Positions 20,153 through 31,263 of a stretch of DNA of 64,000 nucleotides are shown here, in pieces; positions within the stretch are counted from its first letter, which is position 1; each line of letters begins with the position of its first letter. Below the pieces are notes generated by a model. That model did no database searches. It saw nothing but the letters and a program-made list of their open reading frames with translations, and was not told the DNA's origin. A program made the position numbers and the translations under genes. The DNA is from Maniola hyperantus (taxonomy: Eukaryota > Arthropoda > Insecta > Lepidoptera > Nymphalidae), in assembly GCF_902806685.2 (NCBI RefSeq), contig NC_048545.1, forward strand, positions 10,217,852-10,281,851, given 5' to 3'.

Positions 20153-23100
20153 GTATGGCCTCATTGCATAACTTATAAGCGAAAGTTTATAATGATGAGT
20201 ATACATACGGACGGCTTTAATGCGTGACTATGGAATAATAGCGGGTAGACCACGGACTTTTAGGACTGCGTTAAAGCCTAGTTCGGACTACACTAGCATT
20301 TTAGTCGAGTAGCGAGTTCCGCGCGTAAACTACTAAACTACTCTACTCAAACAAACTGCAAACGATTTTACTTAATTTAATTTGTACCAAAACATTTACA
20401 ACAAAGAGAAAAAGAGAGTAAAAGTGGACAGGGAAGAATTTATCTCTATGAGAGATCTCTACCAGTGACCCTTGGCAGTGCGAGAGGTTGTAGAGGGGGT
20501 AGATTTTAGTCAAGTATCAAGTATTTCAGCTGCTAAATTACTCGCTACTCGACTAAAATACTTGAGTCCAAAATAGCCTGAGATATGATTGGGAGAGGCG
20601 GCTGACAAGATCGGGTGTACAGTGAATAATGACGCATAGTTCCGTGTTTTGGCGCGTAGGAGAGCATAGGGATCAGACTATAAGTAGGGAGTTTGGTCCT
20701 AAATAGTCCTATTTAGTTGTTTTTAAATTAAAATTACTTAAATTGATATTTAGGGTTTAGCATTTACCATGGAGGAAAGACAAGCACTCGGAATACAAGG
20801 TCTTCTAGCAGCCGATTATAGAACTCAAAAGGAACAGTTGGACTTTGTTAGATTGTCCGTGGAGAGATACAAGGATCCTTTGAATAAATACATCTATTTG
20901 GTTGAATTACAGGTACTTACAGATCTAAATAATCACACACGCACACACACACAACACAAACACACACACACTGTTGTAATTATTGTATATATACCTACAT
21001 TTATTCTAAGTCTATTCTGTTAAAATAGTTTTCATTATAATTTTAAGTAATCTCTTTTGACCTTCTGTAAAAACTAGATTAAGATTTAAATAATAATTAT
21101 GTAAGTTGGTACGCTGTTGATTACTTTCAAATGAACAAAAAAAAATTAGGTACCTTTCTTTGTTTTAGGAAAGGAACGAAAGGCTATTCTATCTTCTACT
21201 CTCGACTGATGTCGAGCGATATTTGCCTATAATTTACACTCCTACTGTGGGCCTGGCTTGTCAAAGGTTTGGTCTCACTTATAGAAGACCACGAGGTCTT
21301 TTTGTGACTATTTATGATAAAGGACATGTTTATGAAATTCTTCGGAACTGGTAAGTGTACTACATGTTTTTTTTATGAAAATAGCGAATGCCAGTTGTGC
21401 CACAGTCCTGTGGTTAGCGATTTCGTTATTGAACATATGCAGCACCAGGTAACAGCCATTATGTGGCTCTCGTCAGGTTTCAAGGATTTTGTTAGTTCGC
21501 CCCTTTAGTCCATGACGGGCAAAATTGATGGAAAGAAGACATCGGTAGAAGAAGAAAGACAGGGCTTGAAAACATGCGAGAATTGACCGGGATAGCCAAC
21601 GTATCACAAGTTTTCTGTTTGGCGAAAGACAGAAAATTATATGACGAGTTGACGGCAAATCTCCAATAGTGGGCAGTAGGGAGGCATGAGAAGAAGAAGA
21701 AACGCCTTTAATAAACTCATATCATAGTTTTGAGGGAATCCCTATAGATGGGAACTGGTTCCATGTAATATGCAAAAAGGAACCAGCTTCCTTCGTCGTA
21801 CTAAGGATTGATAAACAAATTCCTAAAAAAAACGGCAACTTATTGATGGTCTTTCTGGCGCTGCAAATGTTCACGGGCGACGGTAATCAGTAACCTGCTT
21901 GTTCGCTATTCATATTATAATAAATCCTGTAAAGTTACTCTAGAAATATGTCATATAATTCAGTAATTATTTGTTTTATAGGCCAGTTCAAGACATAAGA
22001 GCTATAGTGTTCACAGATGGCGAGAGGATTCTTGGCTTAGGGGATTTAGGAGCTTATGGAATGGGTATACCAGTGGGAAAACTTGCGTTGTACACTGCAC
22101 TAGCACATATCCAACCACATCAATGTCTACCTATCACATTGGATTGTGGAACCGATAACCAGGTTAAGTTTCAGACCATGGCATAAAGTCTTCTTTCCCC
22201 TAAGAATGTGCACGGGTTTTTTCGAATATTCGTGGTGAGAATTGTGTTGTCGCTTTCATAATGATTTAACTCATCTTAAGTGGGTTATATAATACGCATC
22301 CTTGCACTTAACTGGTGGAAAAACAGCCTTAAACTTATCGTAGATACATATCTATCATACGTGGCGTACGCAACGCATAGGATTTGATACAATCAATAAA
22401 AAAATTCGGTATGTAAGTTACAGGTATTAATGAAATCAGATTAAGAGACAATATTTTATTTATTCAACTAGGTACTGTTTTCGACTTCATCGCATGATAT
22501 TCCGGGTTATCAGGTTCTACTTACTGTACCTACTGATTTTGATTTGTGGCTAAATGTCAGACAAACTTCCTTCGAACTGCGAGAGTATCATCTAAATAGG
22601 TCGAATAATATTTCCGGTGTTTTTTTGCGAACAACAACCACTAGATATTCATTTCAATTAATCTTAATTCCACTGTTTTACTTTCTAATAATGCTTCTCA
22701 GACCCTTTTAGAAGATCCTCTGTATTTAGGGCTACGACAAAAAAGGGTCCGTGGTAAAGAATATGACGATTTCATCGATGAGTTTATGGCAGCTTGTATT
22801 AAACGTTTTGGACCAAATACATTGTTGCAGGTATTTTGATACATAATATCTGCTTCGTTTTTTTTCTATCGTGTTCTATTCTTTCTGGATCTGTAGATGG
22901 AAAATCTGTAATGAACCGTCAAAGTATATTAAATAGTTATGTTTAAACCACAACTTTTCCCCAACTAGCTAAGCGTCACTTTTTGCTGGAAGTGGGTAGG
23001 ACTAATACAACTGGTAGAATGAACCGCAATACACACAAAAGCCGTAGTAGTGGCGGACTTTTTTACAGTAAGGTTTAAACCCAAAATCAACAGTAAGTTG

Positions 23101-26100
23101 ATGTGGCAGTGAACAGCTTGCTTGCCATGCATGCCGTAAGAGCAATGGCCGCTGGGGCTGGAAGGCTCTGGCTTAGACCACGAACAAATACGCGTAGTTA
23201 AGCGGAGTGTGGGCGCTATAGCAAGGATAAACCAACGATATAAAGAAAGTGGTGGGAAATGGTTGGATGAGGATGGCTGAGGACTGGTGTAATAGCGTTC
23301 TTTAGAAGAGGCGTATGTTTAGAGTGGATTACCGCAAGCTAAAACGATGGTAATGATGAAGATTTAAACATGAAAAGATCTGCTATAGCTCCGGACCGCC
23401 TTCGGACCGGTCTATGTTTTGGTGTTAAACGTAACTAGACTCGTCCAAAATTAATTTTGATTGATGGATCTATCTTTATTACAGTTTGAAGATTTTGCCT
23501 TGGTAAACGCTACTCGACTTCTCAATAAGTACATCGATATATATTGCACTTTCAACGACGATATCCAGGGCACAGCCAGTGTGGCCGTAGCGGGGCTTTT
23601 CGCCGCTAATAGAATCACTAAAAAGAAGATCCGGGAAAATGTTTTTATGTTCCTGGGCGCTGGATCAGTAAGCGAAATATTATATTTCTGTATGTAAAAA
23701 CATTGGATCCTATTTGGCTTTTAAAGGGCTTTGGAGTTAATGCATGGTCTATTTTCTACGGGAAGGGCAAACAATTTTAAGAAATATTAGAAAGTTCACT
23801 CGATTTTTCAGTCAATTTTTTAATCAGACATGTAAAGTTTGATTAATTACTCTTTTACCTGGTAATAAAATTAAATGGCCAATAGCTAGGCACTAGCGTG
23901 AAACTTAGTTCGCCTGGATTTTAAAAATTTCGTGGGAACTCTTTATTTCAGGGATATGAAATAACCTCTTCGAGGGCTTTATCAAAAAAATCACATCAAT
24001 CCGTTGTTTCGTTGCAGCGTGATTGAAGGACAAACTAATTAACAAACAAACGCACTTTCGCATTTATAATGGGTAGTGATTCACTACTAATTCTCGTGTG
24101 CCACTCAAGAGTGTGTTGATGATGGTACAGTACGCGCGGCGAGAGTTTGGCTTTGACCGTTATTGCGCAGAAATCAGAAATTGGGTATCAACGGGCAATT
24201 AGTGGGGTGCGGGGCGGGTGTGTAGGCGCACGCGGTGCTCTGATTGGCGCTCCACTGCTCCAGTCGTTCCCTACAGTACGTACCCATGCGCAGTAATCCC
24301 CTCCACCCGAAGGTCAAAGCCAAACTCTCGCCGCGCGATCTGTACTGTGTCAGAAATCTTAACGCAAGTATAATGCGTATAAAACGAGTTCTCAGGCGCC
24401 ATTTTAACTTTGTATCAACTGTCATGTCAAAAAAAAGCAATTTTAGTCCTTATTTGAAAGGTGAACCGTACTTTTGACATGACAGTTGAAACAAAAAGTT
24501 TAAATAGGGCGTGAGAATCTCATTTTGTACGGACTATACCAAGAACTAAGTAAGTAAGTATACAAAGTTTCAGCTCAATCGGATAAACTATTCACAAACG
24601 CATAGAACACGAACAAACATAAAGTAGGTATAACGCGTAAAGTTTAACTCCTCACGCGCCGTTTTAACTTTTTGTGTCAAATTTCATGTCAAAAGTACGA
24701 TTTTAGTCCTTATTTTAAAGGTAAGCCGTAAGTGCTTTTGACGTGACAGTTGACCCATACAGTTAAAATGGCGCGTGAGGATTCATTTTTTACGGACTAG
24801 ATTAATGTATTAGGCCACAGACTAGGCGAACCGAGATACCTTCTCCAACATGTTAATAAAATGTTAAAAGTTTTTCTATTCCAGGCGGCTACAGGTATTT
24901 CTCATTTGCTAGTAATGCATATGGTTGACCAAGGAGTAAAGAAAGAAGATGCCCTGAAGCGAATATACTTGTTCGACGTGAACGGTCTTCTGACAAACAA
25001 ACGCCAAGGTGGCGTACCGGATCATGCAAAGGAATATGCACAAGACGTAGAACCTGAGAAAAACTTTGAAAAGTGCGTGGCCACATACAAACCTACATGT
25101 CTAATAGGTATTTGTTTTAATGGATTTTCTTGAATACTAACTAATGGCACCCCAACGTCTATCGTTTTTGGAACTATGCGCCTGCCCTTCAGCAGCACTT
25201 CAGTTTTTTAATCCGTTGAGCTATGTCGGTTACTCTGGTTCTCCTACGGCTCTCCTTGTTCCTGATTGGACGTTTGAGGTTTCAAGTTACTAGAATGGCG
25301 ACATCGCACCAGAAAGCGCAGCGTTGGAACACCTCTAAATAGGTAGACAGACGCCATCAAACGAGTGTGCTGGAGTGAGCAGGGTGTAGCTGGATTCAGG
25401 CGGCGCAAGACCGTGGAATGTGGAAGTTCCTACAAGAAACCTATGTCCAGCTGTGGACATCTATCGGTAAACGATGATGACGTAAAGTCCACTTCGTTAA
25501 ATAAATAATGGTGGTAATTAGACCTTTGAAACAGTTACTGCCTGAGTAGTGTATTATTAATGCAGAGCCCGAACGGCTAGACGTATCGACCTAAAATTTT
25601 GAAATGGAACTTGTAATATTATGTCTGATGAAATAGCTGTCATCGGAAATAAATTGTTTGGAAAAATGGTTCGGTTAATGTGGTAAAAATGAAACTCAAA
25701 ACAAATGATAACGAAATAATATAGATAACGGCTACTATCGTAATTAATCTGTGAGATCTAGGGCAAAACTACTTTTGAAAAAAAATCTAATCTTTTCAGG
25801 CAATTTGCGTGGTACAATCGTCGCAAATCGTGGGCTCTGACGAAAACCAAAACAAAACGCCCAAAAGTACACAATATTGTCTGCACAGGATTGCTCAAGA
25901 TTTTTTGATAATTGTGATAAAATACAAATTTGTATATTATTTTATAAGTAGGATTTTATTGTTCAAGGTGTTTCGACAGTGGGTGGAGCTTTCAACGAAA
26001 CTATTCTGAAGCAAATGGCACAGAATACAGAGAGGCCCATAATATTCGCCCTTTCTAACCCGACCAGCAACGCGGAATGTACGGCTCAGGCTGCATATGA

Positions 26101-29100
26101 CCATACGAGGGTAATTAGGCTACTAACAGCCGTACTCAGAGTCGCTTAATCGTTACTTAAGTTTAGTTAAAACGAGACAGAGCTATATCTCTCCCATAAA
26201 TCTGTCTCGTTTTAACTCAATCTTACGTAAGTCTGTCCTTTTCTTATTACGTTGTCTACACTAATATTATAAAGAGGAAAACTTTGTTTGTTTGTTTGTT
26301 TGTTTGTTTGTTTGTTTGTTTGTTTGTACTGAATAGGCTCAAAAACTACTGGACCGATTTTAAAAATTCTTTCACCATTCGAAAGCTACATTATCCACGA
26401 GTAACATAGGCTATATTTTATTTTGGAAAAAAATAGGGTTCCGTAAGATATTTGGGTTTTTCGGACACAAGGTGTAAAAAATCAACCAGAAAAGTTACTT
26501 ATTTTGCGTACGCTGCCTAAACTATAAAAGATAGAACCATAAAATGTTCTAATTAATTGTAGATCTTATAAATATCTACAAAAAAGTCCGCGACACACTA
26601 TACCCATCTATGTCGAGTGAGGCACAGCAACCATTTTTTTATTTAAAAATCTTGAATTTTTTTGGACTACATTTAAACGCGTTTATTTTACTCATGCTAT
26701 TAATCCTTATCAAAATAAATGATTTCATCACTAAGAACAGTTTATGGAGATAATATTTGGTCTTTGAATGATTAAAATTGGACGTTTGGTTTTGAAGTTA
26801 TGGCGAAATTAAAATATTACGATTTCTGCTGCACGGCCCGTTGTCTACACTAATATTATAAAGAGGAAAACTTTGTTTGTTTGTTTGTTTGTTTGTTTGT
26901 ACTGAATAGGCTCAAAAACTACTGGACCGATTTTATTACACTAATATTATAAAGAGGAAAACTTTGTTTGTTTTATTATATAAAGAGGTAATGTCGTTAA
27001 GTTTGTTTGTAGGGGGTAATCTTTAGAACTACTGAACCGATTTTAAAAATTCTTTCACCAGTAGAAAGCTACATTATTCCTGAGTGACATAGGCTATACG
27101 GGATCTTTAAAAACCTAAATCTACGCGGGCGAAGCCGCGGGGATCAGCTAGTTGGTAATAAAAAGATGCAAATACCCTAAAATTTAGTTGCGATTAAAAT
27201 CAATACCGATATTATAATAGAATAGATATTATAATAATAGAAAGTTAATATTGTGACAGGGTAAATGTATTTTCGCGTCTGGATCCCCTTTCCCCCCAGT
27301 CAAGTACGACGGCAAGGAGTACCGCACTGGGCAGGGCAACAACGCCTACATCTTCCCCGGCGTGGCTCTCGGCGTGATCGAGTCGCGATCTATTCGGATT
27401 CCGGATATGATGTTCCTAGTTGCTGCTAGAGTAAGTTTTAATAGCTATATTTTTTTTTGCTTTTTAAGGCACCGATTCACACTTCACTCACAAAATTAAG
27501 CCTAAAACAAATTATCGGACGCGGCTGACAACCAAGACTTATAGGAATATATATGGGTAATACATAGTACACTGAAACTATACCTACCATATAAGACATA
27601 AGTCGCGGACGTAAATTTGGTCGTACGACGTCCAACAGATATCTCGCAAGCCGTGGTCCATACGACTGTGCACACATCAGTCGCACTGTTAGGCGGGGCT
27701 ACGGATGCGTCACCTAGTTTGTTTCACGCTTTAGTTTGGATTATTTCAGAAGCTGGCAGACTTTGTAAGCGAATCGGACTTGAACGTAGGCCGAATTTAT
27801 CCTCCGCTCAATGATACGATGAAATTCTCGCTCACCATTGCGGTAGAGATCGCTAATTATGCCTATGACCAAGGTAAACGTTCTAGTTACATTTAATTTA
27901 CTAAGGTTCCGTACCTCAAAAGGAGAAACGGAACCGTAATAGGATCACTTTGTTGTCGGTCTCTCTGTCAAGAAACCTATAGGTTACTTCCCGTTGACCT
28001 AGAATCATGAAATTTGGCAGGAAGGTAGGTTTATAGCACACGTAAGGGGAAAAATCCGAAAACCGTGAATTTGTGGTTAAATCACAAAAAAAAAAATGTG
28101 TTCATTAAAAAATAAATAGTATTTTCAACTTTCAAAGTAAGGTTAATATACCAAGTGGGGTATCATATGAAAGGGTTTTATCTGTAGATTCTAAAACAGA
28201 TTTTTATTTATTTATATGCTTTATAGTTTTTGATTTATCGTGCAAAATGTTTAAAAAACACGACTGTAGTACGGAACCCTCGGTGTGCGAGTCTGACGTG
28301 CACTTGGCCAGTTTTTTTACTCGATATGTACTATACATCTATCATTCCTTTGCAAAAAACGGACACTTATACAAAAAATAGTACGAGAAGTGATCTCTTT
28401 AAAATACAGTATTTGTCATTCATAGTAGCATTTTCTTGATCGGGAGCACACCCCGATGCTACGAAAGCACACAAAAAGCAGCAAGTGTCGATCCTCCGTC
28501 GATATTATTATAGTGAATCCGAGCTTCATCAGAGAAAGCTACGCTACTCCAGTTCCTTTGTATCCAGGATATACAGGTTCTTGCATATCTCAAACGGATA
28601 ATTCGGAGCACACGGAGTAAATTAAGCTGGCCATCGGCTGCGTAATATGTGGCAGCTAGAAGCCTCCTCACCGTCCATAGGCTAACTTGAGACTCCCGTA
28701 AACGCTTCTAGATTTTTTGAAGTCCATGTACCTACCTAGGTAGGCACTTTTCCGGTTCCTTAACACCTGATTCAGAAAAAGCGGTTATCCCGTGGATTAG
28801 CTGAACGTTTTCCAGATTCTTGCCTTCTCTGAAGAGAACCAATTTTTGATAAATTATTTCATACCATACATTGAAAATTTTGTAGTAAATTATTATTGGC
28901 AATAAAAAATCAAAACCGCCCGTTATTTGCAAAGGGGTTTATTATACAAAAAGGCAAGCTGACATATTATCTAGATACAGCTCGTTACGCCGAGAGATAG
29001 CCTTGCTTTCACAACGATTTTCAAATCTTATCTACCTCTTATATCTCCAGGGATTGCAACAATGTATCCGAAGCCGAAGGACATAAAAAGTTACATCCAG

Positions 29101-29247
29101 TCCCGTTTATACAAACTGGAGTACCATTCGTACTTGCCAAAATTTTACAAATATCCAAAGCCACCCGATGTCAAAATAAAATCTGTGGAGGAAGTATACA
29201 AAGGCATCATGTTAGTATTGAATTTAAATTGGAACATTGAGTTTTAG
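19952..29247 (+). CDS. Men: Malic enzyme copy B, complete, probably mitochondrial
   Basis: Eleven exons (19952-20152, 20754-20912, 21169-21350, 21982-22162, 22702-22830, 23485-23667, 24885-25107, 25968-26110, 27260-27430, 27750-27873, 29051-29247) join in one frame for 630 residues. That is longer than vertebrate malic enzymes (about 570-600) because of an N-terminal extension. Residues 1-33 contain no acidic residue and six Arg or Lys, a presequence-like composition, before the conserved block starts at about residue 56 (GLDYIRDPRLNK, then GLAFT). Catalytic Tyr143 and Lys214, metal ligands Glu286, Asp287 and Asp310, and GAGSAATGIS are present. The start chosen is the first in-frame ATG; the frame is open a little further upstream but has no other ATG. 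A second Met at 20769 in good context could give a leaderless form. Mitochondrial location is inferred from the leader only. Confidence 0.94.
20278..20576. mobile_element. MITE in copy B intron 1
   Basis: Arms CTAGTTCGGACTACACTAGC... and CTTGAGTCCAAAATAG share TTTTAGTCGAGTAGCGAGT and its complement. Confidence 0.7.
20754..20912 (+). CDS. Men: Copy B exon 2
   Basis: It begins GLAFT directly after acceptor ATATTTAG, then MEERQALGIQGLLAA, ending VELQ at GTACTT. 159 nt, phase 0. The Met after Thr sits in CTTTACC-like context (ACCATGG) and replaces the Leu usual in the family. Confidence 0.95.
20936..20972. repeat. (CA)n microsatellite
   Basis: An interrupted CACACA run directly after copy B exon 2. 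Confidence 0.8.
21169..21350 (+). CDS. Men: Copy B exon 3, catalytic Tyr motif
   Basis: It opens ERNERLFYLLLS and carries YTPTVGLACQRFGL, ending on the first two bases of a Trp codon before GTAAGT. 182 nt. Confidence 0.95.
21495..21690 (+). pseudogene. LINE polymerase tail in copy B intron 3
   Basis: One frame reads WKEDIGRRRKTGLENMRELT, then VFCLAKDRKLYDELTANLQ and a stop, followed by a GAAGAAGAAG tail. This is the C-terminal pattern of a second LINE lineage, with an internal stop upstream. Confidence 0.6.
21982..22162 (+). CDS. Men: Copy B exon 4, catalytic Lys motif
   Basis: It carries ERILGLGDLGAYGMGIPVGK with the catalytic Lys and ends CGTDNQ. 181 nt, acceptor TTTTATAG. Confidence 0.95.
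22702..22830 (+). CDS. Men: Copy B exon 5
   Basis: It opens TLLEDPLYLGLRQKRVRGKE and ends GPNTLLQ before GTATTT. 129 nt, phase 0. Confidence 0.95.
22990..23360 (+). repeat. LINE relic in copy B intron 5
   Basis: Degraded; one frame shows GWMRMAEDW, as in LINE tails. No intact frame. Confidence 0.4.
23485..23667 (+). CDS. Men: Copy B exon 6, metal-binding acids
   Basis: It opens FEDFALVNATRLL, carries CTFNDDIQGTASVAVAGLF and ends FLGAGS before GTAAGC. 183 nt. Confidence 0.95.
24127..24348. mobile_element. 222-bp MITE in copy B intron 6
   Basis: Ends ACAGTACGCGCGGCGAGAGT and CTCTCGCCGCGCGATCTGTACTGT with shared TTTGGCTTTGACC arms. Confidence 0.8.
24367..24540. mobile_element. Hairpin MITE, first of a pair
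   Basis: Imperfect palindrome pairing CAGGCGCCATTTTAAC with TTTAAATAGGGCGTGAGAAT, and CAACTGTCATGTCAAAA with TTTTGACATGACAGTTG. Confidence 0.65.
24627..24803. mobile_element. Hairpin MITE, second of a pair
   Basis: CTCACGCGCCGTTTTAAC pairs with GTTAAAATGGCGCGTGAG. The GATTTTAGTCCTTATTTTAA core resembles the first copy. It ends 80 bp before copy B exon 7. Confidence 0.7.
24885..25107 (+). CDS. Men: Copy B exon 7, dinucleotide-binding segment
   Basis: It opens AATGISHLLVMHMVDQ, reads IYLFDVNGLLTNKRQGG and ends CLIG in phase 1. 223 nt. Confidence 0.95.
25150..25480. pseudogene. Rearranged LINE tail fragments
   Basis: + strand 25,385-25,480 matches the tail at 41,145 (GGCGGCGCAAGACCGTGG, CCTATGTCCAGCTGTGGAC). 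Upstream, CCCCAACGTCTATCG is from the opposite strand, so two fragments are joined head to head. Confidence 0.55.
25968..26110 (+). CDS. Men: Copy B exon 8
   Basis: It completes Gly, then VSTVGGAFNETILKQM and IIFALSNPTSNAEC, ending YDHTR. 143 nt. The acceptor GTTCAAG is unusual in having A rather than a pyrimidine before AG, but reading frame and homology fix it. Confidence 0.94.
26128..26240. mobile_element. MITE remnant beside copy B exon 8
   Basis: AGTTAAAACGAGACAGAGCT and GTCTCGTTTTAACTCAATCT flank a short loop, the same inner arms as the SINE-nested element at 7944. It begins 18 bp after the exon 8 donor. Confidence 0.65.
26255..27155. repeat. Stacked interspersed repeats with (GTTT)n runs
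   Basis: ACACTAATATTATAAAGAGG recurs at about 26,258, 26,848 and 26,939, each followed by GTTT repeats, with CTACTGGACCGATTTTA downstream. It ends in CGGGCGAAGCCGCGGGGATC. Partial copies overlie one another. Confidence 0.65.
27260..27430 (+). CDS. Men: Copy B exon 9
   Basis: It opens GKCIFASGSPFPPVKYDG, carries GQGNNAYIFPGVALGVIE and ends FLVAAR. 171 nt. It is visibly more GC-rich than most other exons of this copy. Confidence 0.95.
27495..27720. repeat. Interspersed repeat before copy B exon 10
   Basis: Shares ATTATCGGACGCGGCTGAC and AGATATCTCGCAAGCCG with 35,010-35,235. It ends 30 bp before the exon. Confidence 0.5.
27750..27873 (+). CDS. Men: Copy B exon 10
   Basis: It opens KLADFVSESDLNVGRIYPPL and ends IANYAYDQ plus the first base of a Gly codon. 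124 nt, phase 1 donor AAG|GTAAAC. Confidence 0.94.
27901..28320 (+). repeat. Family C repeat in copy B intron 10
   Basis: Begins AAGGTTCCGTACCTCAAAAG, carries GTTGACCTAGAATCATGAAA and ends ACTTGGCCAGTTTTT. Confidence 0.75.
28459..28712 (-). pseudogene. Tc1-like transposase fragment
   Basis: The minus strand reads LRESQVSLWTVRRLLAATYY and later WIQRNWSSVAFSDEARIHY. The W-x-x-V-x-F-S-D-E pattern is the second catalytic Asp region of Tc1/mariner transposases, preceded by the end of the DNA-binding part. Only about 85 codons remain. Confidence 0.7.
29051..29247 (+). CDS. Men: Copy B exon 11, last coding exon
   Basis: Acceptor ATCTCCAG. It reads GIATMYPKPKDIKSYIQSRL, then HSYLPKFYKYPKPP, and ends LNWNIEF with TAG at 29245-29247. 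The LPDCY motif is diverged to LPKFY. An alternative splice to 29994 cannot be excluded. Confidence 0.9.
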
Positions 29248-29289
29248 TTAAAAGGAGACGGATTTATGCCAGCGATATAATGCATTCTC

Positions 29290-29350
29290 GTTTTAACAGT
29301 GTCAAGTCTAAGCAAAGTCAAAGTGCGCTCTATAAGTAGATCTCAGGCCG
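29290..29350. repeat. MITE half-copy after the copy B stop
   Basis: AAAGTGCGCTCTATAAGTAGATCTCAG matches one end of the element at 7944-8089. Confidence 0.5.
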
Positions 29351-29618
29351 AGAGCGGTTTGAGATTAGAATTTTGTACGCGTATATGCGAGCTTTTTGTC
29401 GCAGGCGTACGAGCGTAGACGCGTTTATAAGCTCGTATAAGCGCGAACAGTTTCTTCGTCAGTATCCAAATTGCTACTGACTGACACACTGGTTCGGGCG
29501 AACATGCCGGAATTAGCGCGTGCACACGCGTTCGGTTCATTGCAGCGTGAAATGTAGCGCGTATGCCACAAGTCACAACGCGCAGAAAAACGCTAGTCTG
29601 AAACAGCTATAATGAAGT

Positions 29619-29773
29619 ATATAGCACGCGACAGATCGAGATGGCAATCGGGGTGGGGACGCCCCGCACACCCGTAAGCTAACCCAGTGCATGCGAGCGT
29701 GGGTGACGTGTGGGTGTGCGAGGCATCCCCCGCCTCATACCCCGATTGCCATCATGACTTGTCGCTTACTATA
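29619..29773. mobile_element. GC-rich hairpin MITE, clean 155-bp copy
   Basis: Ends TATAGCACGCGACAGATCGA and TGTCGCTTACTATA. Arms GATGGCAATCGGGG / CCCCGATTGCCATC. Confidence 0.75.
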
Positions 29774-29993
29774 AGTACGAAGTCGGGCGCGATGTTGGAG
29801 CCGTTTGTCCAATCGCACATTGGAGCTTTAAGAGAGAATAGTACAATCATATATCCACGCGCAGAAATCTCCCCCATTGTTTTTCAGAAGTCTTTTTACA
29901 TGATGCCAAATGTAGCAGAATTAGGTACAAATTGTAAAATTGTAATGATAAATTGTATGAAACAAACCATTGATTGACTGTTTTCTATTTCAG

Positions 29994-30050
29994 GAAACCA
30001 TCAGACTCCTCAAACTCATAGAACTGTAAATGTAGGTACAGTATGTTCGT
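29994..30050 (+). other. Possible extra 3' exon of copy B
   Basis: A strong acceptor-like site (pyrimidine run then TTTCAG at 29988-29993) lies 750 bp after the copy B stop. Donors inside exon 11 (GAA|GTATAC or CAT|GTTAGT) would each join it in a frame that closes within about 12 codons. No homology supports it. Confidence 0.2.
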
Positions 30051-30344
30051 TACAAGTAGTTTGTTTTTTTGATTCAGTTTATATTTTGATGATGTTTAAT
30101 ACAGCCATTTTTAATTTTAACCGAGTTTCTTTTCGATTAGTAGTACCTAGTTCAAGAAAATAGAAACATACTTTAACAAATGCTATGATATGATCTACAT
30201 TTTCCAGTTTAGCGTATGTCTCTATCATATACATGGTTTACACAGAAGTGGCTGCTCGCGCCTTAGCCTGAACGAAGCTAACAGGTTATATTTTTTTACA
30301 CCACAATATGGCACAACACTGCAAATATGGCAGTCCCGAAAAGG

Positions 30345-30575
30345 CAGGAATCACACTAATATTATAAAGGCGAAAGTTTGTATGTGTGAGTGTGTGTGTA
30401 TGTATGTAAACTATTTCACGTAAAAACTACTGGACGGAATTGGCTGAAATTTGAAGTGGACATAACTCATACCTTGAACTTTTTATCCCGCAAAATCAAA
30501 TAGTTCCCACGGGATCTAAAAACCTATATAAGTATGTATACACGTGGACGAAGTCACGGGTAAATTAATTAGTTT
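30345..30575. repeat. Interspersed repeat (CACTAATATTATAAAGGCGAA end)
   Basis: Runs from ACACTAATATTATAAAGGCG through GTTCCCACGGGATC to GTGGACGAAGTCACGGG. Confidence 0.65.
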
Positions 30576-30950
30576 TACCAGGTCTTAGGCACAATAATTT
30601 CTAGTTAGGTATATTTGTATGGTTTAGCTTCCTTCCTTCCTAGGTTTATAGTTCCTTCTTTCCTAGGTTTATATAATCACTACCTACGTTTTCTTCTACA
30701 GCGGGCACAATGTGTATATTCACTATGTTACCAAATCCCTATAAGTAAAGTTAAAAAAATGTCGTCATCTGTATGTATTTTGCCATAGAATTGTAATTCT
30801 CCATTGTTCTGGAGAAGAATTGTGTCCACACCACTTCTCCATCACTCGCTAGTTTTATATAAATCGGGTTTTAATTATCGTCTATCAGGCGATATTTCAA
30901 ACCCAATCTAAATTAAAACACAAAAATATTCGATCTGCTTGAAACGACCT

Positions 30951-31263
30951 AGTGAATAGCCTAGTGGTTAGGACGTCCGCCTTCGAGTCAGAGGTCGGGG
31001 GTTCGATCCCGGGCACGCACCTTTAACTTTTCGGAGTTATGTGCGTTTTAAGAAATTAAATATCACCTGCTTTAACGGTGAAGGAAATCATCGTGAGGAA
31101 AGTTGGCTGAGAGTTCTCCATAATGTTCTCTAAGGTGTGTGAAGTCTACCAATTCGCACATGGCCAGCGTGGTAGACTATGGCCAAAACCCTTCTCACTC
31201 TGAGACCCGTGCTCTGTAGTGAGCTGGCGATGGATTGATCACGATGATGATGATGATGATGAT
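30951..31263 (+). repeat. SINE family A, full length with target duplication
   Basis: The tRNA-like head AGTGAATAGCCTAGTGGTTA (box A) and GGGGTTCGATCCCGG (box B) lead into the SINE body and a (GAT)n tail. GAAACGAC occurs at 30941-30948 and at 31264-31271 and looks like the insertion duplication. Confidence 0.85.

Noticed and set aside
30951..31022. tRNA gene
   Set aside because: Box A and box B are present, but the sequence continues into a repeated SINE body with a GAT tail and recurs several times, so it is a SINE head.
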